Source: Poa pratensis (Eukaryota > Streptophyta > Magnoliopsida > Poales > Poaceae). From it: a DNA stretch of 64,000 bases. The notes beneath the pieces are model-generated. The model was not told the DNA's origin, searched no databases, and was given only the letters and a program-made list of their open reading frames with translations. The position numbers and the translations under genes were made by a program. The stretch is taken from contig CAMZMU010000069.1 of assembly GCA_947311845.1 (NCBI GenBank), forward strand, positions 8,053,875 through 8,117,874. The letters run 5' to 3'. Of this stretch, positions 35,716 to 47,818 are shown in pieces (position 1 is the stretch's first letter; each line of letters opens with the position of its first letter).

Positions 35716-37208
35716 GTCGAAATGGGAAGACAAACTGAGTTGTTGATGCTTAGTCAGTTCCAACTTTATTGATCGTGCACTCTGTCACCTTCTTCGTGTC
35801 ATCGGTGTTAAGTTGATGCTTGTGTGGCACTGCAAATGATAAACAAACGTGATAAATATCAATTGTTTTTATGTTTATAAACCATTGAGTTTTGATAGCT
35901 TGGTAAACATACAGTTCATGTACTCCAATGCAAATATACTGAGGGCATTGAAGACCAGAGTGAATCCAAATAAAATGCTCACCCAAATCCAATACCAGTG
36001 CGACTCTGTGAGCATCCCCCTTATCTGAAGGATAGCTTTACCAATGGTAGTAGCATCTTTTTAATGAAATTCCTATCAGCATCCAAGATCATCTTCATCA
36101 TCAGGTCAAAAATGTGCTAACTATTTAAATTTGATCCAGAATGGTAACTAGTTGCAATGATTGCTTACGGTAGCCCATCTTTCATCAAGGAACTCATTTA
36201 GGGCGACTGCATTTTGTGCATAGGTGAATGGAGATGTCCAGTATCCCCAGCGCAACCATGGTTGGAGATCATCTGGTTTCCGTATACAAAGTTGGTGGTC
36301 GTCTTAGCCACATGCAAGTCTTCTATGTTTCTCATACATCTTGTATATACTGAGCTAAATCGTCTAACCTTTTGAAATGAAGACACCTCCAAATATGTAG
36401 ATTGCTACCAGGCTTGCGTAGCTTAGCATGTTGGCCCTTATTTGCGTCCTTCCTACTGTTGCTAATAAACGACACATTCCCATTGACATTTGATGCATGG
36501 CAAAAAGTACCAAGAAGTGCTTCATGAATCTACGAGAAGTAAGGTAACTCTTTATATTACTCAAATTTAATCAACTACTATGATAATTAGATATAGTTTT
36601 CACTAAAATGATTACCTGATAAAAGAAGGTGCATAGCCAATCAAGTAGTAGGTTAAGCTAGTCCAAAGACCTGTCTGTACAAGTGACATTGGGACGCTGA
36701 TAAGGAAAACTGGAGAAAGGAGTGCCCATCCTGGCAATGCTAGCAACTCTCTCTGCTTGTAGAAAGTCGGGAGTCGCTTTACTGTCATTGCAATTTCAGT
36801 CATGCCGTTGAAGTTTACTATTGTAATAGCCATAAAAAGCGCCCCCATGTACTTATTGGCATCACTTACAGATTTTTGGTTCATATTTGTTCGAAGGAAA
36901 ATGGTTGATATCACCAAAGCAAGGACTGTCATCTGTAAGGTCATGAATATATGCAGTGTGGAATTCCTCTTGAGAAGTAGTACTTCCCTTGAAAAGGATG
37001 CATTGAAAACATTCCATTTGGAAAGAGTTGAACTAGTTTTCAACTCCTCGCTATTACGTGCATTTGTAACCACAAATACATCGTCTTGTATGAGTCTTGG
37101 GAGATAGGACGAATGGAAGGATTCTGCAAATTTTTCAATTGGATGGTATTGGTACTTATCTTCATCATCACTAACCCAATATTGCTTTTGGTGCATCTCT
37201 GAGGTCAC
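35716..37208 (-). pseudogene. PDR pseudogene part 2: TMD1 and linker
   Basis: Exon 36616-37208 carries the start of the first membrane domain (FSREVLLLKRNS, TVKRLPTFYKQRELL); 36369-36529 has FAMHQMSMGMCRLLA; 36169-36272 has LRWGYWTSPFTYAQNAVALN; 35913-36072 has ESHWYWIWVSILFGF. These are standard PDR TMD1 signatures. In-frame TAA codons occur at 36061-36063 and 35750-35752, both substitutions rather than frameshifts. The last exon runs into the hAT at 35715; its 8-bp duplication is 35716-35723. Confidence 0.9.
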
Positions 37209-37424
37209 CTGGCCACATGGACATTAATATTAGTGTGTTACTACGTACGTTATATGCACAAGTACATATTACATAATAATGAATTATGTGGATAGAATTG
37301 TCACTCCTCTCGTGCATGTAATGCTTCCTGATTTTGGTGTACAGATTCTGAACATTAGTTTGGTAAAGATAATAAATTGTGAGCACTATTTTTTCTATTC
37401 CTTCGTGGAAGAGTAATTTAGTAC

Positions 37425-40400
37425 CTCTTGAAGAAAATCAGCTACGTTCTTCCTCACTGGGCATTTGAATCCCATAGTTTCAAAGAAATCTGTAGCATTT
37501 TCTCGAGGACCATGATATACAATTTGACCCTCACATAAAAGGATTATGTCGTCAAATAATTCCAATGTTTCAGGAGGTGGTTGTAACAAGGAAATGACCA
37601 CTGTGATATCCATCAAATGAGCCATTTGCTGGATAAACTTTACGATCTCGTACGTCGTGGAGCTATCAAGACCAGCTGAAATATCGTCCATAAAAAAGCA
37701 TCTTGCTAGACCAACTAGCATCTCTCCTGCATTAAGGAGTTCATCGTGAAATAATGTGATAATGATACATTGAACAATTTATATTAACCAATATGTCAAT
37801 ATTGAATTTATTTTTTACCTAGACGCTGGCACCATAAGTTTACTCTATCCTACCTAAGCGATTCGCTAGATTGTTAATGTACAACATGTCTCCTGATGTA
37901 ATTTGTATATTGTTCATTGAAAAGAATATATATATATTATCAATTCAACACATTTCATTGTGAGGATCTTCCAATAGTCCATATAATTACAACTAACATC
38001 GCAAGATATTATAATTGTTAATTGACGACCTTCAACTTTGATATGAGATCCAAGTTAGACCTCAGACTGTAATACAACATATGTGGACCCTCAAATTACA
38101 AAAATGGACTATTTCGAATCCGAAGATGGTTCTAGGGTGGTTTTGTTGATGTGGCGTATGTGTGGAATAGTTTTTTGATGTGCATGATGTGGTTTACAAC
38201 ATTTCTAGATGGTTTTTGATGCAAAATGAAAATGGAAAATGCAAAAAAAATTGGTAATTTGAAAGAGTCAAAATATCACTCCAGAGTTTGAATACTAGCA
38301 AAAAGTATCGCCAAATCAATTTTAGACTCGATGTTTTGATAAGTATCCAAACTTCGACTCGTACCCAATTTCAACATAGGGGACAATATATGTAGTAGAA
38401 TGATTAATATGCCTACCAATTGTAGCTCTTTTCTTTTGTCCTCCTGATATGCCTCTTCTCATCTCATCCCCCACTAGGGTATCAGCACACTCGGCAAGAC
38501 CAAGCATCTGTATGAAGACATTGATTTTGTTATTATGTTGACAAGATAAATGGTAATTTGAGAAGTTACAATGATACCTTTATAATATAGTTCGTTGTAA
38601 GGTTACTTCCTACTCCGGAGCTGGTAGCCTGCAGATGACAGATTTTAAGTGACTAAGGAAACGAAATCTCATTTTGGCGAACCTCGAGGAAAAATGAAAG
38701 TACCCACCCTTACAAATGAGTCAAAATCTTGATCCACTATGTTGACGACACCCTGTTTTCTTCTTATTGCTCCTCTCATAATCTCTATGGTTGTCATTCC
38801 AAATGGGAACTTTCTATTAATTAGTATTCATGTCACTAAAAAAATAACTCGGATATCAAGTTCATCTTGAGTTAGAATTTTGAGATTTTTTTATTAATTA
38901 GCTCATTCCTATATATAGAAACTAAAGCTACATAAGACCCTTAATTGATATGAGTAGCACAAGATACACAGGAACGAGCCTTACCAAATTCATTGGTGGT
39001 TCCCAACATACTGGAAGAGAAATCAATCGTCTCCCTAACGGTCATCTCAGCATGGTGAAGATCATACTGGCTAATGTAAGCATGGAGGCGTTGAGGGGTT
39101 GAGGAATTCACATCTTCTCCATTGTACATGACCTTTCCTTTGAGCTTTGAAGAAAAGTTGCATCATGAAAATTTCATTTTTGTTAGATGATGCTATTCCT
39201 GTTACTACCTGCTTAATTTTGTTGGCATGGATAATTCAGTCTACCTTGAGAGATGAATCCAACTTTCCCGCCAATGCTTTTAAAATGTTGTTTTCCCGGA
39301 GCCTGGTGCACCTAGAAGAAGTGTCAGCCTAATTACAGTGGGATTAAAGTTATTAGTAATACAACTCGGTGAATTAACGAATGATGATCTTTCAGTTATG
39401 GTTATTTACAAACATGCATATGTTACTCAATACACTTAATCTGTGATAAACATCATAGCTATATTCACCTCCGAGTTAGTAAAATGGTTACATATGCATA
39501 ACTTGATGGTCGAATTGTTCCGCTTGCTCTATTTATAATTTTAATGGGTATTTTCCTTGTAGTAGTACATATGCGCGAATGTGTTGCCAATTCCTATATA
39601 ACCAATAATTACAAAGATGGTTTCTCAGTGTGCAAATAATATGCATATTGACAGGAAACATCTGCATTTGAACATACAAACTTTGGTATTGTCAAATTGC
39701 ATAATGATTGTGCATTGTTAGGTCGGTCCTTTTTTTTTGATAATTTGCAACATATTAATGAAGTAGTCACGTGGTTTGATTCGGGACATGAAAACAACTT
39801 TGAAGCAGATTGAGCATAAATCCAAAAATGTGGAGGTTGTAGATGCTACTTTAGTGTCCATTAACATTTCCTTGTTTATCATTTTGAGCTATGTTAAAAT
39901 ACATAATTGTTGTTCGATTAATCATTGAGAAGACCAGTATTTCCAGGGCCAAGCCCACACTCGCAGCCGACCATCAAACACAGAAAAACAACACACCACC
40001 CGAGCACCTACAAAACAACGAAAAACACGGTTCACCACACTAACCAGTTTCAAACCATTCCCAGAAAGAAAAAGCTGAGACTGCTATGGGATAAGACCTC
40101 GGACGCTCCCATGAAGGAGAGGAATATGGCACACCACAATGACCTTACACCATTTGCGATGGCCAACACAGGAACATACATCCAACAACGAGGGAAACAT
40201 CAGCACACACACAAGTCAAGAGATCATTACCCTCAACGTTATGAAACTTTTGGGGCTACCATCACCACATTCATGGGAACCAATTTGTGTCATACTACGC
40301 AACTCCCTCATGCCACCTATTAATAATGTCATATCCACACATAGCATTGCTCACAGTCGAGCTGCAACACTGCATGACCGAGTGGCCCATAGCGCAAGCT

Positions 40401-41476
40401 ACATTGGGCTACTGTCCCTAGACCAAGCACTATCGTAGGAAATAGCTTATAGGTAATCGCTTAGTAGTAGCGCGGGGAGCCAGCGCCGTGCTACAGCTAC
40501 TTAGTGGTAGCGTTGCAACCTCAGCCGCGCTACCACTCTGGGTTTACCAGATCGGACGATGGCGATATCCTTGGTGTCGCTTTCTCTCTTCGGGGCATCG
40601 TTTTGGAACAAGGGATGTCTGGAGTGGTCTGTTGGTGGAGCGGAGTTTCATATTCGACGACAACGACGATGGGTCATGGCGGCGTGGTGCAGCAGAGAAT
40701 CGATGGAGGTCGTCACATGGTGGACTCGTGCATGGTGGGGGCGCAGTCTGGTGCCATGGTGGCATCGACGGCAGGCCTGGCGAGAGACTTCGCTTGATCT
40801 ACATGCTAAACTTGGGTTGGCGGAAGATGGTGGAGGCGACTTCCGAAGCGTGTGCACAAGGCGCTATCTCTGGCCAGGGAGCCGGCGATGACTGTGGCCG
40901 GGGCATAAGGCCCCGTTTTCCTCCGACGTTTGTGCTAGTTGTGGTGTTTCACTGTTTTGGTGGCTTCGGTTTGTATGTGTCATTCGTTGTAAGTCTTTTT
41001 GCCACATTTTGTTTAATAAATGAAATAAAATCCGTATGCACTTCTTCAATGTAGAGGCTGGGGTTTCTTCGAGAAAAAAAACTAGGTACCTCTCTCCCCG
41101 AACGTACCGGCTAACAGGATAACAGCGTACCTGCGCGGCGTTGACGACGCAGTCGAGCACCGTCGGCAGTGCCCGGTGGCCAACGTGTACTTGGGCCTCC
41201 ACGGCGAGTTCCTCGAACCGCACCTCTACCTTCTCCCCGCCGATTCCCAGCCTGAAAAAGCATGATAAACCGCATTCCTCACTAGGAAACCGAAACAAAA
41301 GATGTACACACATGCATGTTGTACGTACCTTGCCTTCCTCTCGCGGAGCATCTGGAGGAAACGGCGGTTGTTCTCATGGGTGAGCGGAGGCGACGCCTGC
41401 TCGGCGCCCGTGACGACGGCATGTTGGTGGCAGCAACAACGGAAGTGGGATGCTTCTCCTCGTCGTGCATGAGCAT
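37425..41476 (-). pseudogene. PDR pseudogene part 1: N-terminus and NBD1
   Basis: Exons encoding the N-terminal PDR segment (LTHENNRRFLQMLRER, then VEVRFEELAVEA) and the first nucleotide-binding domain: Walker A GAPGSGKTT (39245-39328), AYISQYDLHHAEMTVRET (38985-39144), signature [12 protein letters not shown] (38417-38507), Walker [16 protein letters not shown] and the following [18 protein letters not shown] (37425-37726). One base is missing in the T-run right after Walker A (near 39283). The first exon has an ATG frame from 41476 and the conserved LTHENN frame that do not match, so a frame break near 41400 is likely. The large intron 39597-41130 contains a poly-A retroposon. Confidence 0.9.
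40440..41085 (+). mobile_element. Probable poly-A retroposon in a PDR intron
   Basis: GC-rich body followed by TTTAATAAATGAAATAAAATC, AATGTAGAGGCTGGGG and an A-run ending about 41083. This 3' end resembles that of grass LINEs (AATAAA..GCAGAGGC.GGGG..A-run). No RT domain and no convincing target duplication was found; the left border is approximate. Open frames such as 40488-41054 match nothing known. Confidence 0.45.
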
Positions 41477-41522
41477 GGAAATTTATAGTGTGTGCGAAAG
41501 ACGGTTCATAGCCAAAAGTCTT

Positions 41523-42240
41523 CGGTTTTTTTTTTTTTGCAATTTTCCCACGTATATTCAACACAGAACCAAATACAGAGTACGAGTACAATACGAAGGG
41601 AAAACAGAGCAACAACCAAGATCCGCAGCTTCGCCGGCGACGAAGACGAAGGAGACCAACCACCACCTCACCACTTCCAGGGAGAACTTTGCCCTATATA
41701 TGAGAGACGCCACCCAGCCCGTCCGCCGCGCCGCGACGGAGCTTTCGACGATGAACGATCACGGCAGACGTCCCCCCGCCCCACCAACACCGCTTTGCCC
41801 CGGCCGCCATCGTAGCCGTCGCAGGAAGAAGCCGAAGAGCTTGACCAGCTCCGGGAACCCGCCGCCAGATCCGCCGCCACCACGGATCTGACGGGGGACA
41901 GAGGGGCTCGAGCACCACGCCGGGCCTCAAGCCCCTCCAAGCCAAGCGCGACGGCGACAGGCCCCAGGGAGCACCACCGCCGGAGAAGGTCGCCTCGACA
42001 CCAAAATCGCCGCCGTCAGCACCCACTCCTCCAAGGCGCCGCCGGCGAGCACTCCACCCTAACCTCCCGTATGTACAGGCCGGAGACGGGGATCCCTCAC
42101 CCTCCTGCCGCCGAAGCGGCCGGCGGAGGGGAGGAATCCCACGCCTCAGCGGCGCGGACGCGGTGGCTCGGCGGAGATCGTCCAAAAATCGCCTTCTTCT
42201 TCGCCTCAGCTACAGTGATGGGGGAGGGAAGGCTTGATAC
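41523..42240 (-). mobile_element. Probable poly-A retroposon upstream of the PDR gene
   Basis: A T-run at 41526-41537 marks the A-tail of a minus-strand retroposon whose GC-rich body extends to about 42240. It resembles the 14371-15464 retroposon in composition and layout. No RT domain and no target duplication found. It lies just 5' of the first recognised PDR exon, within the former promoter. Confidence 0.4.
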
Positions 42241-42539
42241 CCACGTGCTAGCTAGCTCCTCTTTCTCTCCACGCTCTGCTGGTACAATGGAGTATGGGCT
42301 AGAATATCTGTTAGTATCCCCGTGTAATCTCCATGCGGACCATGCTCAGTATGATCTAAGCCGAATGTGGTTAGCTGTAGATCTTGCCTTGATTTTCAAG
42401 GCCACTAACCGGTGTACTATCTGTAATCCCTTCCGGTGGTTAGCTTAACCCGGGCAATATATATACACGCGTATCCGACACAAAGGGCATGGAAACATAT
42501 CTTCTACTCCCTCGGTATTAAGATATAAGACTCTCTAAA

Positions 42540-44509
42540 TAGGGATGACCCACTACCTGATTTTCCAGCGATTTTGTGCGTCCACGTCGCCTTTTATTCA
42601 CCGCGCCTCGCTCGCACCTACGTATGCTTTCTTCGTTCGCCTTTTTTACCGGCTCCTCCCTCGCATCTTTGAAATTGGCCTGACCTTCCTATTTGGGCTG
42701 GAAGTGGACGACAGGCCCATATACGATTCAGACGCTTCCCTTCCCCTTACGTCCTGCTGCCCTAAAAAAACTCCTGTTGCTCGCTGTTGCTCTTCTCTGC
42801 CGCCGCGACCTACGATTTCTGGCCAGTACGACCTATGCCCTTCTGGCCACAAATGCTCAAGAAACCGCCCCATCCTGCACCAGCCATGATTGCCCAGTGA
42901 TTGCAGAAGAAACTGCTAGGCTGAACTGATCAGCCACCGCCTCCATCTATAAAAAGCTCAGTCCGTTCCATTGGCTTTCCAGCGCGGCCGTCTCCTCCCG
43001 TCCATCTCAGGAACCGTACTCCACTCTGGTAGATTTCTGCTCTGCATTCTCCTCCCCCAGCTTTTTTTTTTTTACCCCCTCACTGGCTCACTTATCTTTG
43101 TGAATCTGTTAGGTTGCTGTCCGCTGGAGAACTCCTCGCTCGAGAACTGCTCGACAGTTTGCCTGCTCCGATTTGCTTAGCTTTTCGTTGGATTATGTGT
43201 GTTACTCGCTCAAGCCCCCACTGAATTTATTCTTACGATTCTATTCCAAGTGCTGGTTGCTCAAGCAAGGAGGAGACCACGCTAGACAACCAGCTTACAT
43301 GGGTACAGAAGCTATCATCTCTTGCAAGTGATTTTACTTTACATTGAATCAGTACATGCATCTTCTACTTTCTTACTCTTCTATTCGCATATTTTTGTTC
43401 CCCTCAAATGCCCCCTGAAATTTATTTGTTACATTCAAATTTGCACCCCTGGAATCTTGCATCGAATACATAGTTGAAACTTGAGAGTTTATGATGTGCT
43501 TTGGGAAGCTACAGTCTCTTCTTTCTGGAATTCTGTAGATGGTAAAGATAGTTGATTCAAATATTGAAGCTCGGATTACACCGTCTTCCCAAGTCTGCCA
43601 TCATTTACCATCGACCATGTCAATCTCCCTCTTTATTTTGTGCTGCCATTTTTCATTTATTCCTTACTCTATTATGCAAATCAGTTTGGCATACTAATGT
43701 CCCATGGTAACGGATCTTATCTTTATGATACAAGTACTGTTCAGAACAGCCACAGCGAATTCCCACAGCAACGCGCATTACAACTCATATTCCAATTCCG
43801 AATACTAATATTTCCTATATGTTAAACATCAATATCAATCAAAAGAGAGTCTTTGTTGAAGAAAGTATCGGAAAAAGTCTTTGTTGAAGAAAAACATTTG
43901 GAGGGTACTGCTTGGATCATGTTTCTATGCCTCAAAGTGCTGAATCTTATTTGTTCATGTAGTTTCTTCTGAAGCTCAGCTGTGATGTCGTTTCAGAATT
44001 CTCTAGAGCAACAAGGGAAGTGGTTGAGTCGCACTTGATCAAGCTTGCTCACCAGTGGCTTTGGTCACAGAACCCGGCCACGACATCAACAGCTTTAGAC
44101 ACGTTTTATGCAGTTCAGATTTTAGCATCATGGTTATTTTTCCATCGGTCTATCCTGTCGACATACTCTTACTTTTATCAGTCTCTCACAAAATTGGCCA
44201 TGAAACTGATGGTGCACTATGCATGTATTTCCAATGAGTTCTGAAAGTGTGCTACCATATCAAATATGTACTTAGTTGCAAATATTCTCATTCCAATTTG
44301 TTGTGAACTCCTAAGTTTCTTTCTCTTTCGGGCTATATGATTTTGTGTAAACTAAGACATGTAGTAATGTGCATCCTGTTATTAAGTCTACTATGTATTT
44401 CTAATATCTCCACCTTCGTTTATCCTTTTTATATTTTTTGTTGGACATCTTTTCAAATTAACTATTAATAACTAAACATCCCGCAGCAACGCGCAGGGTA
44501 TCATCTAGT
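42540..44509 (+). mobile_element. Possible Helitron 3' portion
   Basis: The end CCCGCAGCAACGCGCAGGG (about 44479-44497) can fold into a stem and is followed by TATCATCTAGT ending at 44509, the CTRRT signature common in grass Helitrons. The next base is A instead of T, and the 5' end is not resolved; 42540 is only a guess. A decayed Stowaway end (CTCCCTCGG) lies at about 42509. The interior has no recognisable gene. Confidence 0.35.
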
Positions 44510-44539
44510 ACTATATAGTTTGTGCGGATCTGAATCTTA

Positions 44540-45245
44540 TACCTTATTCCTTCAGCGATCGTGAAACCAGGAAAGAGCGATCGGAAAAGAGTCCTCCCGG
44601 CACGACGATAGAATCACAGAAGCTCCTGGTCGGCCGGCCCCCAGCACGCACGTCGCCACCACGCCCTTGGTCAGCAGCTGAAAGGTCCGGAGCTTCCCTT
44701 GCAAGATGAACACCATGCGCTGCACCGAGCCGCATCACCTTCTCGATCGCAGCCGCACAAAACCAGCGAACGCAGCCTGTCATCGGCAGATGTTGTCCAG
44801 GATTAGCTCGTCTATGCCGTGGAGCAGGGCACCTGTTCGATGAGCTAGAGGAAGAGGGGCACCTGTCCTTGATCATGTCCATCTCCTCGTCGCCGGTGAT
44901 GGCCGCCCACACCGCTCGCGCTCATACTTCCGGACCCTTTGCCGCAGTCGGGACGGGAGCTGCCTCCTCCGCATCTACCATTCCATGTCCTGGAACAGCA
45001 GCGGCATCTTCCGCTTTCTCGCCAGAACGGCGTGCAAGAGTACCCGCAACAAGATTCATAATTACTTGTTGCTGTTACTGAAGCTGGCTATATTAGCTGC
45101 ACACTGCAGTGAAAACGTATGAAACAGCAAAAGGATGGCTAACACTTCACACCTGTATGTTTCCGATCAGTAACGTGATGCTGAATACACCCTCAAGCCA
45201 ATTGCTCGTAGGATCCAGATCATTGCCAAAAGTACTGCCAACTGA
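44540..45245 (-). pseudogene. Cyclic-nucleotide-gated ion channel fragment (CNGC)
   Basis: CNGCs are plasma-membrane cation channels with a C-terminal cyclic-nucleotide/calmodulin-binding region. Two minus-strand pieces are clear. About 45152-45243 encodes STFGNDLDPTSNWLEGVF then LLIGNIQV, the pore end and S6. About 44540-45050 encodes HAVLARKRKMPLLFQDMEW, MRRRQLPSRLRQRVRKYERE, AAITGDEEMDMIKD, ELILDNIC and MVFILQGKLRTFQLLTKG, the C-linker and start of the cyclic-nucleotide-binding domain, similar to the CNGC19/20 type. Frames change at least three times, a TAG follows the DMEW motif, and an internal deletion lies near 44850. The 5' channel half and the 3' end are missing, so this is a truncated pseudogene or a captured fragment. 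Confidence 0.8.
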
Positions 45246-45608
45246 TGCATACAAATTGTATGAGATATAAGTGACATGGTAATTAATATATGTTCATGAT
45301 AAAAATTGCATTTTTTTACTGCCCTTGTTTGTCAGTACGTTCATGATAGATTTTGCATTTTTAACTACCCTTGTTTGTCGGTAGGTTCTTGATGGAAATT
45401 GCAATTTTCACCAGTTATGTTTGAAGGATGTTTGCAAACCAGCTATCGGCTATATATGAGAAGCAAAGGAACTATTTAGTTCATATAGTTGTAAATTAGT
45501 AATGTACAAACACCTGTACAAGGGTGATCTTTGCTAATTTAAGTTTCTAGACATGATTCACTACGTAAATGATCTATTAATCTTGAGAAAATTGATTTTT
45601 ATAGGAAT

Positions 45609-45850
45609 GGGTCGAAGCATATATAGAAAAAGATCAACATTTATCAGCAAAGTATCTCTAAGGGTTATAAGATTGATTTAAGTTCATGCATCATCTTACA
45701 CTAAAGTTATTTCTTGCTGATGTTCACAGGGTCAAAGCACATATAGAAAAAGATCAACATATATCGACAAAGTATTTCTAAGGCTTATAAAATTGATTTA
45801 GGTTTATGCATCATCTTACATTGAAGTTATTTTTTGCTGATATTCACATT
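45609..45850. repeat. Tandem duplication, about 120 bp x 2
   Basis: 45609-45730 and 45731-45850 are diverged direct copies, each containing TATATAGAAAAAGATCAACAT and TGCATCATCTTACA. No coding potential. Confidence 0.85.
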
Positions 45851-45999
45851 AAGCTTTTTTTATAAACAAAATGAGGTAGCCCAGTCTTATAGATAAAGCA
45901 ACAAACCGGCATCAGTACCATACATAAGTTTACCACTCGAATAATACGGGTATAAGCACAAGCAACCAGCTAGCTCAATATAATAGTTTTCAAGCAAAC

Positions 46000-46660
46000 A
46001 CATAGCTAGATAGACCGAGGTAGGGGTAACACAGGGGCTCCTATATCCCGCCTTCAGGCGGCGGAACTGACTAGCGCCGCCTGAAGGTCGGACCACTGGG
46101 GCGGCCCATTTAAGGTTTCTTTCTCATTTAACTCGTGTTTCACTATTTTCTGTTTTCCTTTATTTATTTATTTTCAATTATTTATCTATTTTGAAAATTG
46201 TTTGGATTTTAAAAAGAGTTTCAGATTTGAATGTTTTATAAAATATAATCCTTTTTCAATGATAAAAAAATTTCAAATCTGAAAGTTTTTTAAAATTGAA
46301 TACTTTTCAAATCTGAATGTTTTCCAAATTTGAACAATTTTTAAATATGAATATTTTAAAATTTATAAATTTTTCAAATCTGAATAATTTTTAGATTTGA
46401 AGAATTTTAAATTTTGATACATTTTTCATAAACTGAATATTTGCAAAATCATAAAAAGGTGGGAAAAAATAAAAAAGGGAAAGGAAAAAAGCAAACAGAA
46501 AAGGGATGAAAAATAAAGGAAAACGACAAAAAGAAAAATAGAGAAAAAAAGACAGATTTGTCCTCCCATCCGTATATCCCTTCAGCCGCGCGCGGACAAG
46601 ATATAGGATTTGCCGGTAACAGAGCACATAGCTAGATGAACCGAGGCAGGGGTAACAGGG
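46000..46660. repeat. Unidentified repeat with direct flanks and a strong hairpin
   Basis: A direct repeat (CACATAGCTAGAT, then CCGAGG.AGGGGTAAC) brackets an AT-rich core, at about 46001-46033 and 46624-46656. Just inside the left copy, 13-bp arms CCTTCAGGCGGCG and CGCCGCCTGAAGG (about 46052-46088) form a perfect stem. It looks like an unclassified transposon remnant. Confidence 0.5.
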
Positions 46661-47818
46661 TACAAAGCTAGATAGACTCACGCAGCGATTAGAAGTTGAT
46701 CATGGGAGGCCGGTTTATGCTCTCACTGCTGGAAAATCGAGAGTGTAAACGTTTTAGAGGATCGTCTATATGGAGGAACTAGTGGAATTTTGCGCGTCGT
46801 CACGACGCGCCTTTGTGAGTTTTTAGATTTTTATTGGCGATATGTTGTTGTAATATTTCGTGAACAAAGATTTATTAAAGTATTGCAGATGTCCAAAGCG
46901 TATTAAAGGAATGATTTAGAATTGAGAAGATTAAGTAACAAAATCACTTAGGTGGGGGAAAAAACTTCTTAATTTGTCCGCATATTCATACTAAAATGTG
47001 CATTATTGTAAACAAACAGCATTCGTTGAATTAATTTAATTCCATAAGTTGAAATGGTGAAGTATCTTTGTAATTTGTTATAAATATCGAAATATTTAAT
47101 TTAACTACATAGTTTGAGGAAATGTATTGTAAGGAAATTTGTTAAATTCAATCCATAATTAGAGGAAATGGTTTTTTATTTTATGCAAACATTTAGTGGA
47201 AGAAGCATGTTTTAATTGTACGTGCATAATTAGAGAGATTGCAGCTAAATTGTCTCTGAATATTAAACAATTTTGGATAATTGAATTGCATAATCAAATG
47301 GAATACATTATATGGATATTTATTAAATTCTATCCATAATTTGGAGGGAATTAATTTGGATTTTCCTCAAATATTCATTGAATTGAAATCTTGAAATATG
47401 TTTACATTATGCCATAAGTAGCGCAAATAATGGTTGGTACCTTTTTTCGATTGAATAGTAGAATTAGAGGAAATGTATTTCGTGAGCATTTATTAAATTT
47501 TAATTCACAATTAGATGAAGTGCACCTAGAATGTATGCAAATATTAGGCAATTTGAGTTGTTTAAATTTGTTTGTATTTTGCCATTAGGAAGTATCAATT
47601 TTTTTTCCGAGCATGTTGATATATTTTGGGGTACCTTAAATATTTTAGCAATTTGAAATATTGAAATGTTCTTCTTTTTTCCAAATAATATTTAAGTTAA
47701 GTGTGTAGGTAGTGGTACTGTATATTTTTTGGATTCATGCTAACAAATGGGGAAAGTTCGTCTATATTGCATCCAAATATTGACTATTTTGAATCGTGTA
47801 AATATGTTTTGTGTTTTG
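46661..47818. other. AT-rich spacer before element B
   Basis: Very AT-rich with recurring ATTAGAGGAAATG / ATTAAATT motifs; no ORF or element boundary recognised. The last five bases before element B (TTTTG) should be its target duplication. Confidence 0.35.

Larger units (their letters stand above)
20203..41476 (-). pseudogene. PDR-type ABC transporter (ABCG), interrupted
   Basis: Full-size plant PDR transporter (NBD1-TMD1-NBD2-TMD2) of the plasma-membrane export family. Exons, 5' to 3' on the minus strand: 41476-41329, 41251-41131, about 39596-39506, 39328-39245, 39144-38985, about 38798-38713, 38628-38578, 38507-38417, 37726-37425, 37208-36616, 36529-36369, 36272-36169, 36072-35913, 35829-35724 continued at 28256-28199, 28111-27781, 27687-27397, 27038-26955, 26882-26750, 26662-26438, 26334-26174, 26072-25906 continued at 20709-20617, 20472-20203. 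It is dead: a hAT and a Copia element each split an exon, stop codons fall in frame at 36061-36063, 35750-35752 and 26296-26298, and there are frameshifts near 41400, 39283, 27803, 26620 and 26188. One donor (39506) seems to have lost a G. All exons are in order, so it died as a whole gene, in place. Confidence 0.93.

Noticed and set aside
40488..41054. 188-codon frame as a possible gene
   Set aside because: Lies in a GC-rich poly-A retroposon, with no domain and low-complexity Gly/Trp/Arg content.
42505..42540. A further Stowaway MITE at CTCCCTCGG
   Set aside because: Only one degraded end is visible; no inverted partner or second TA could be found.
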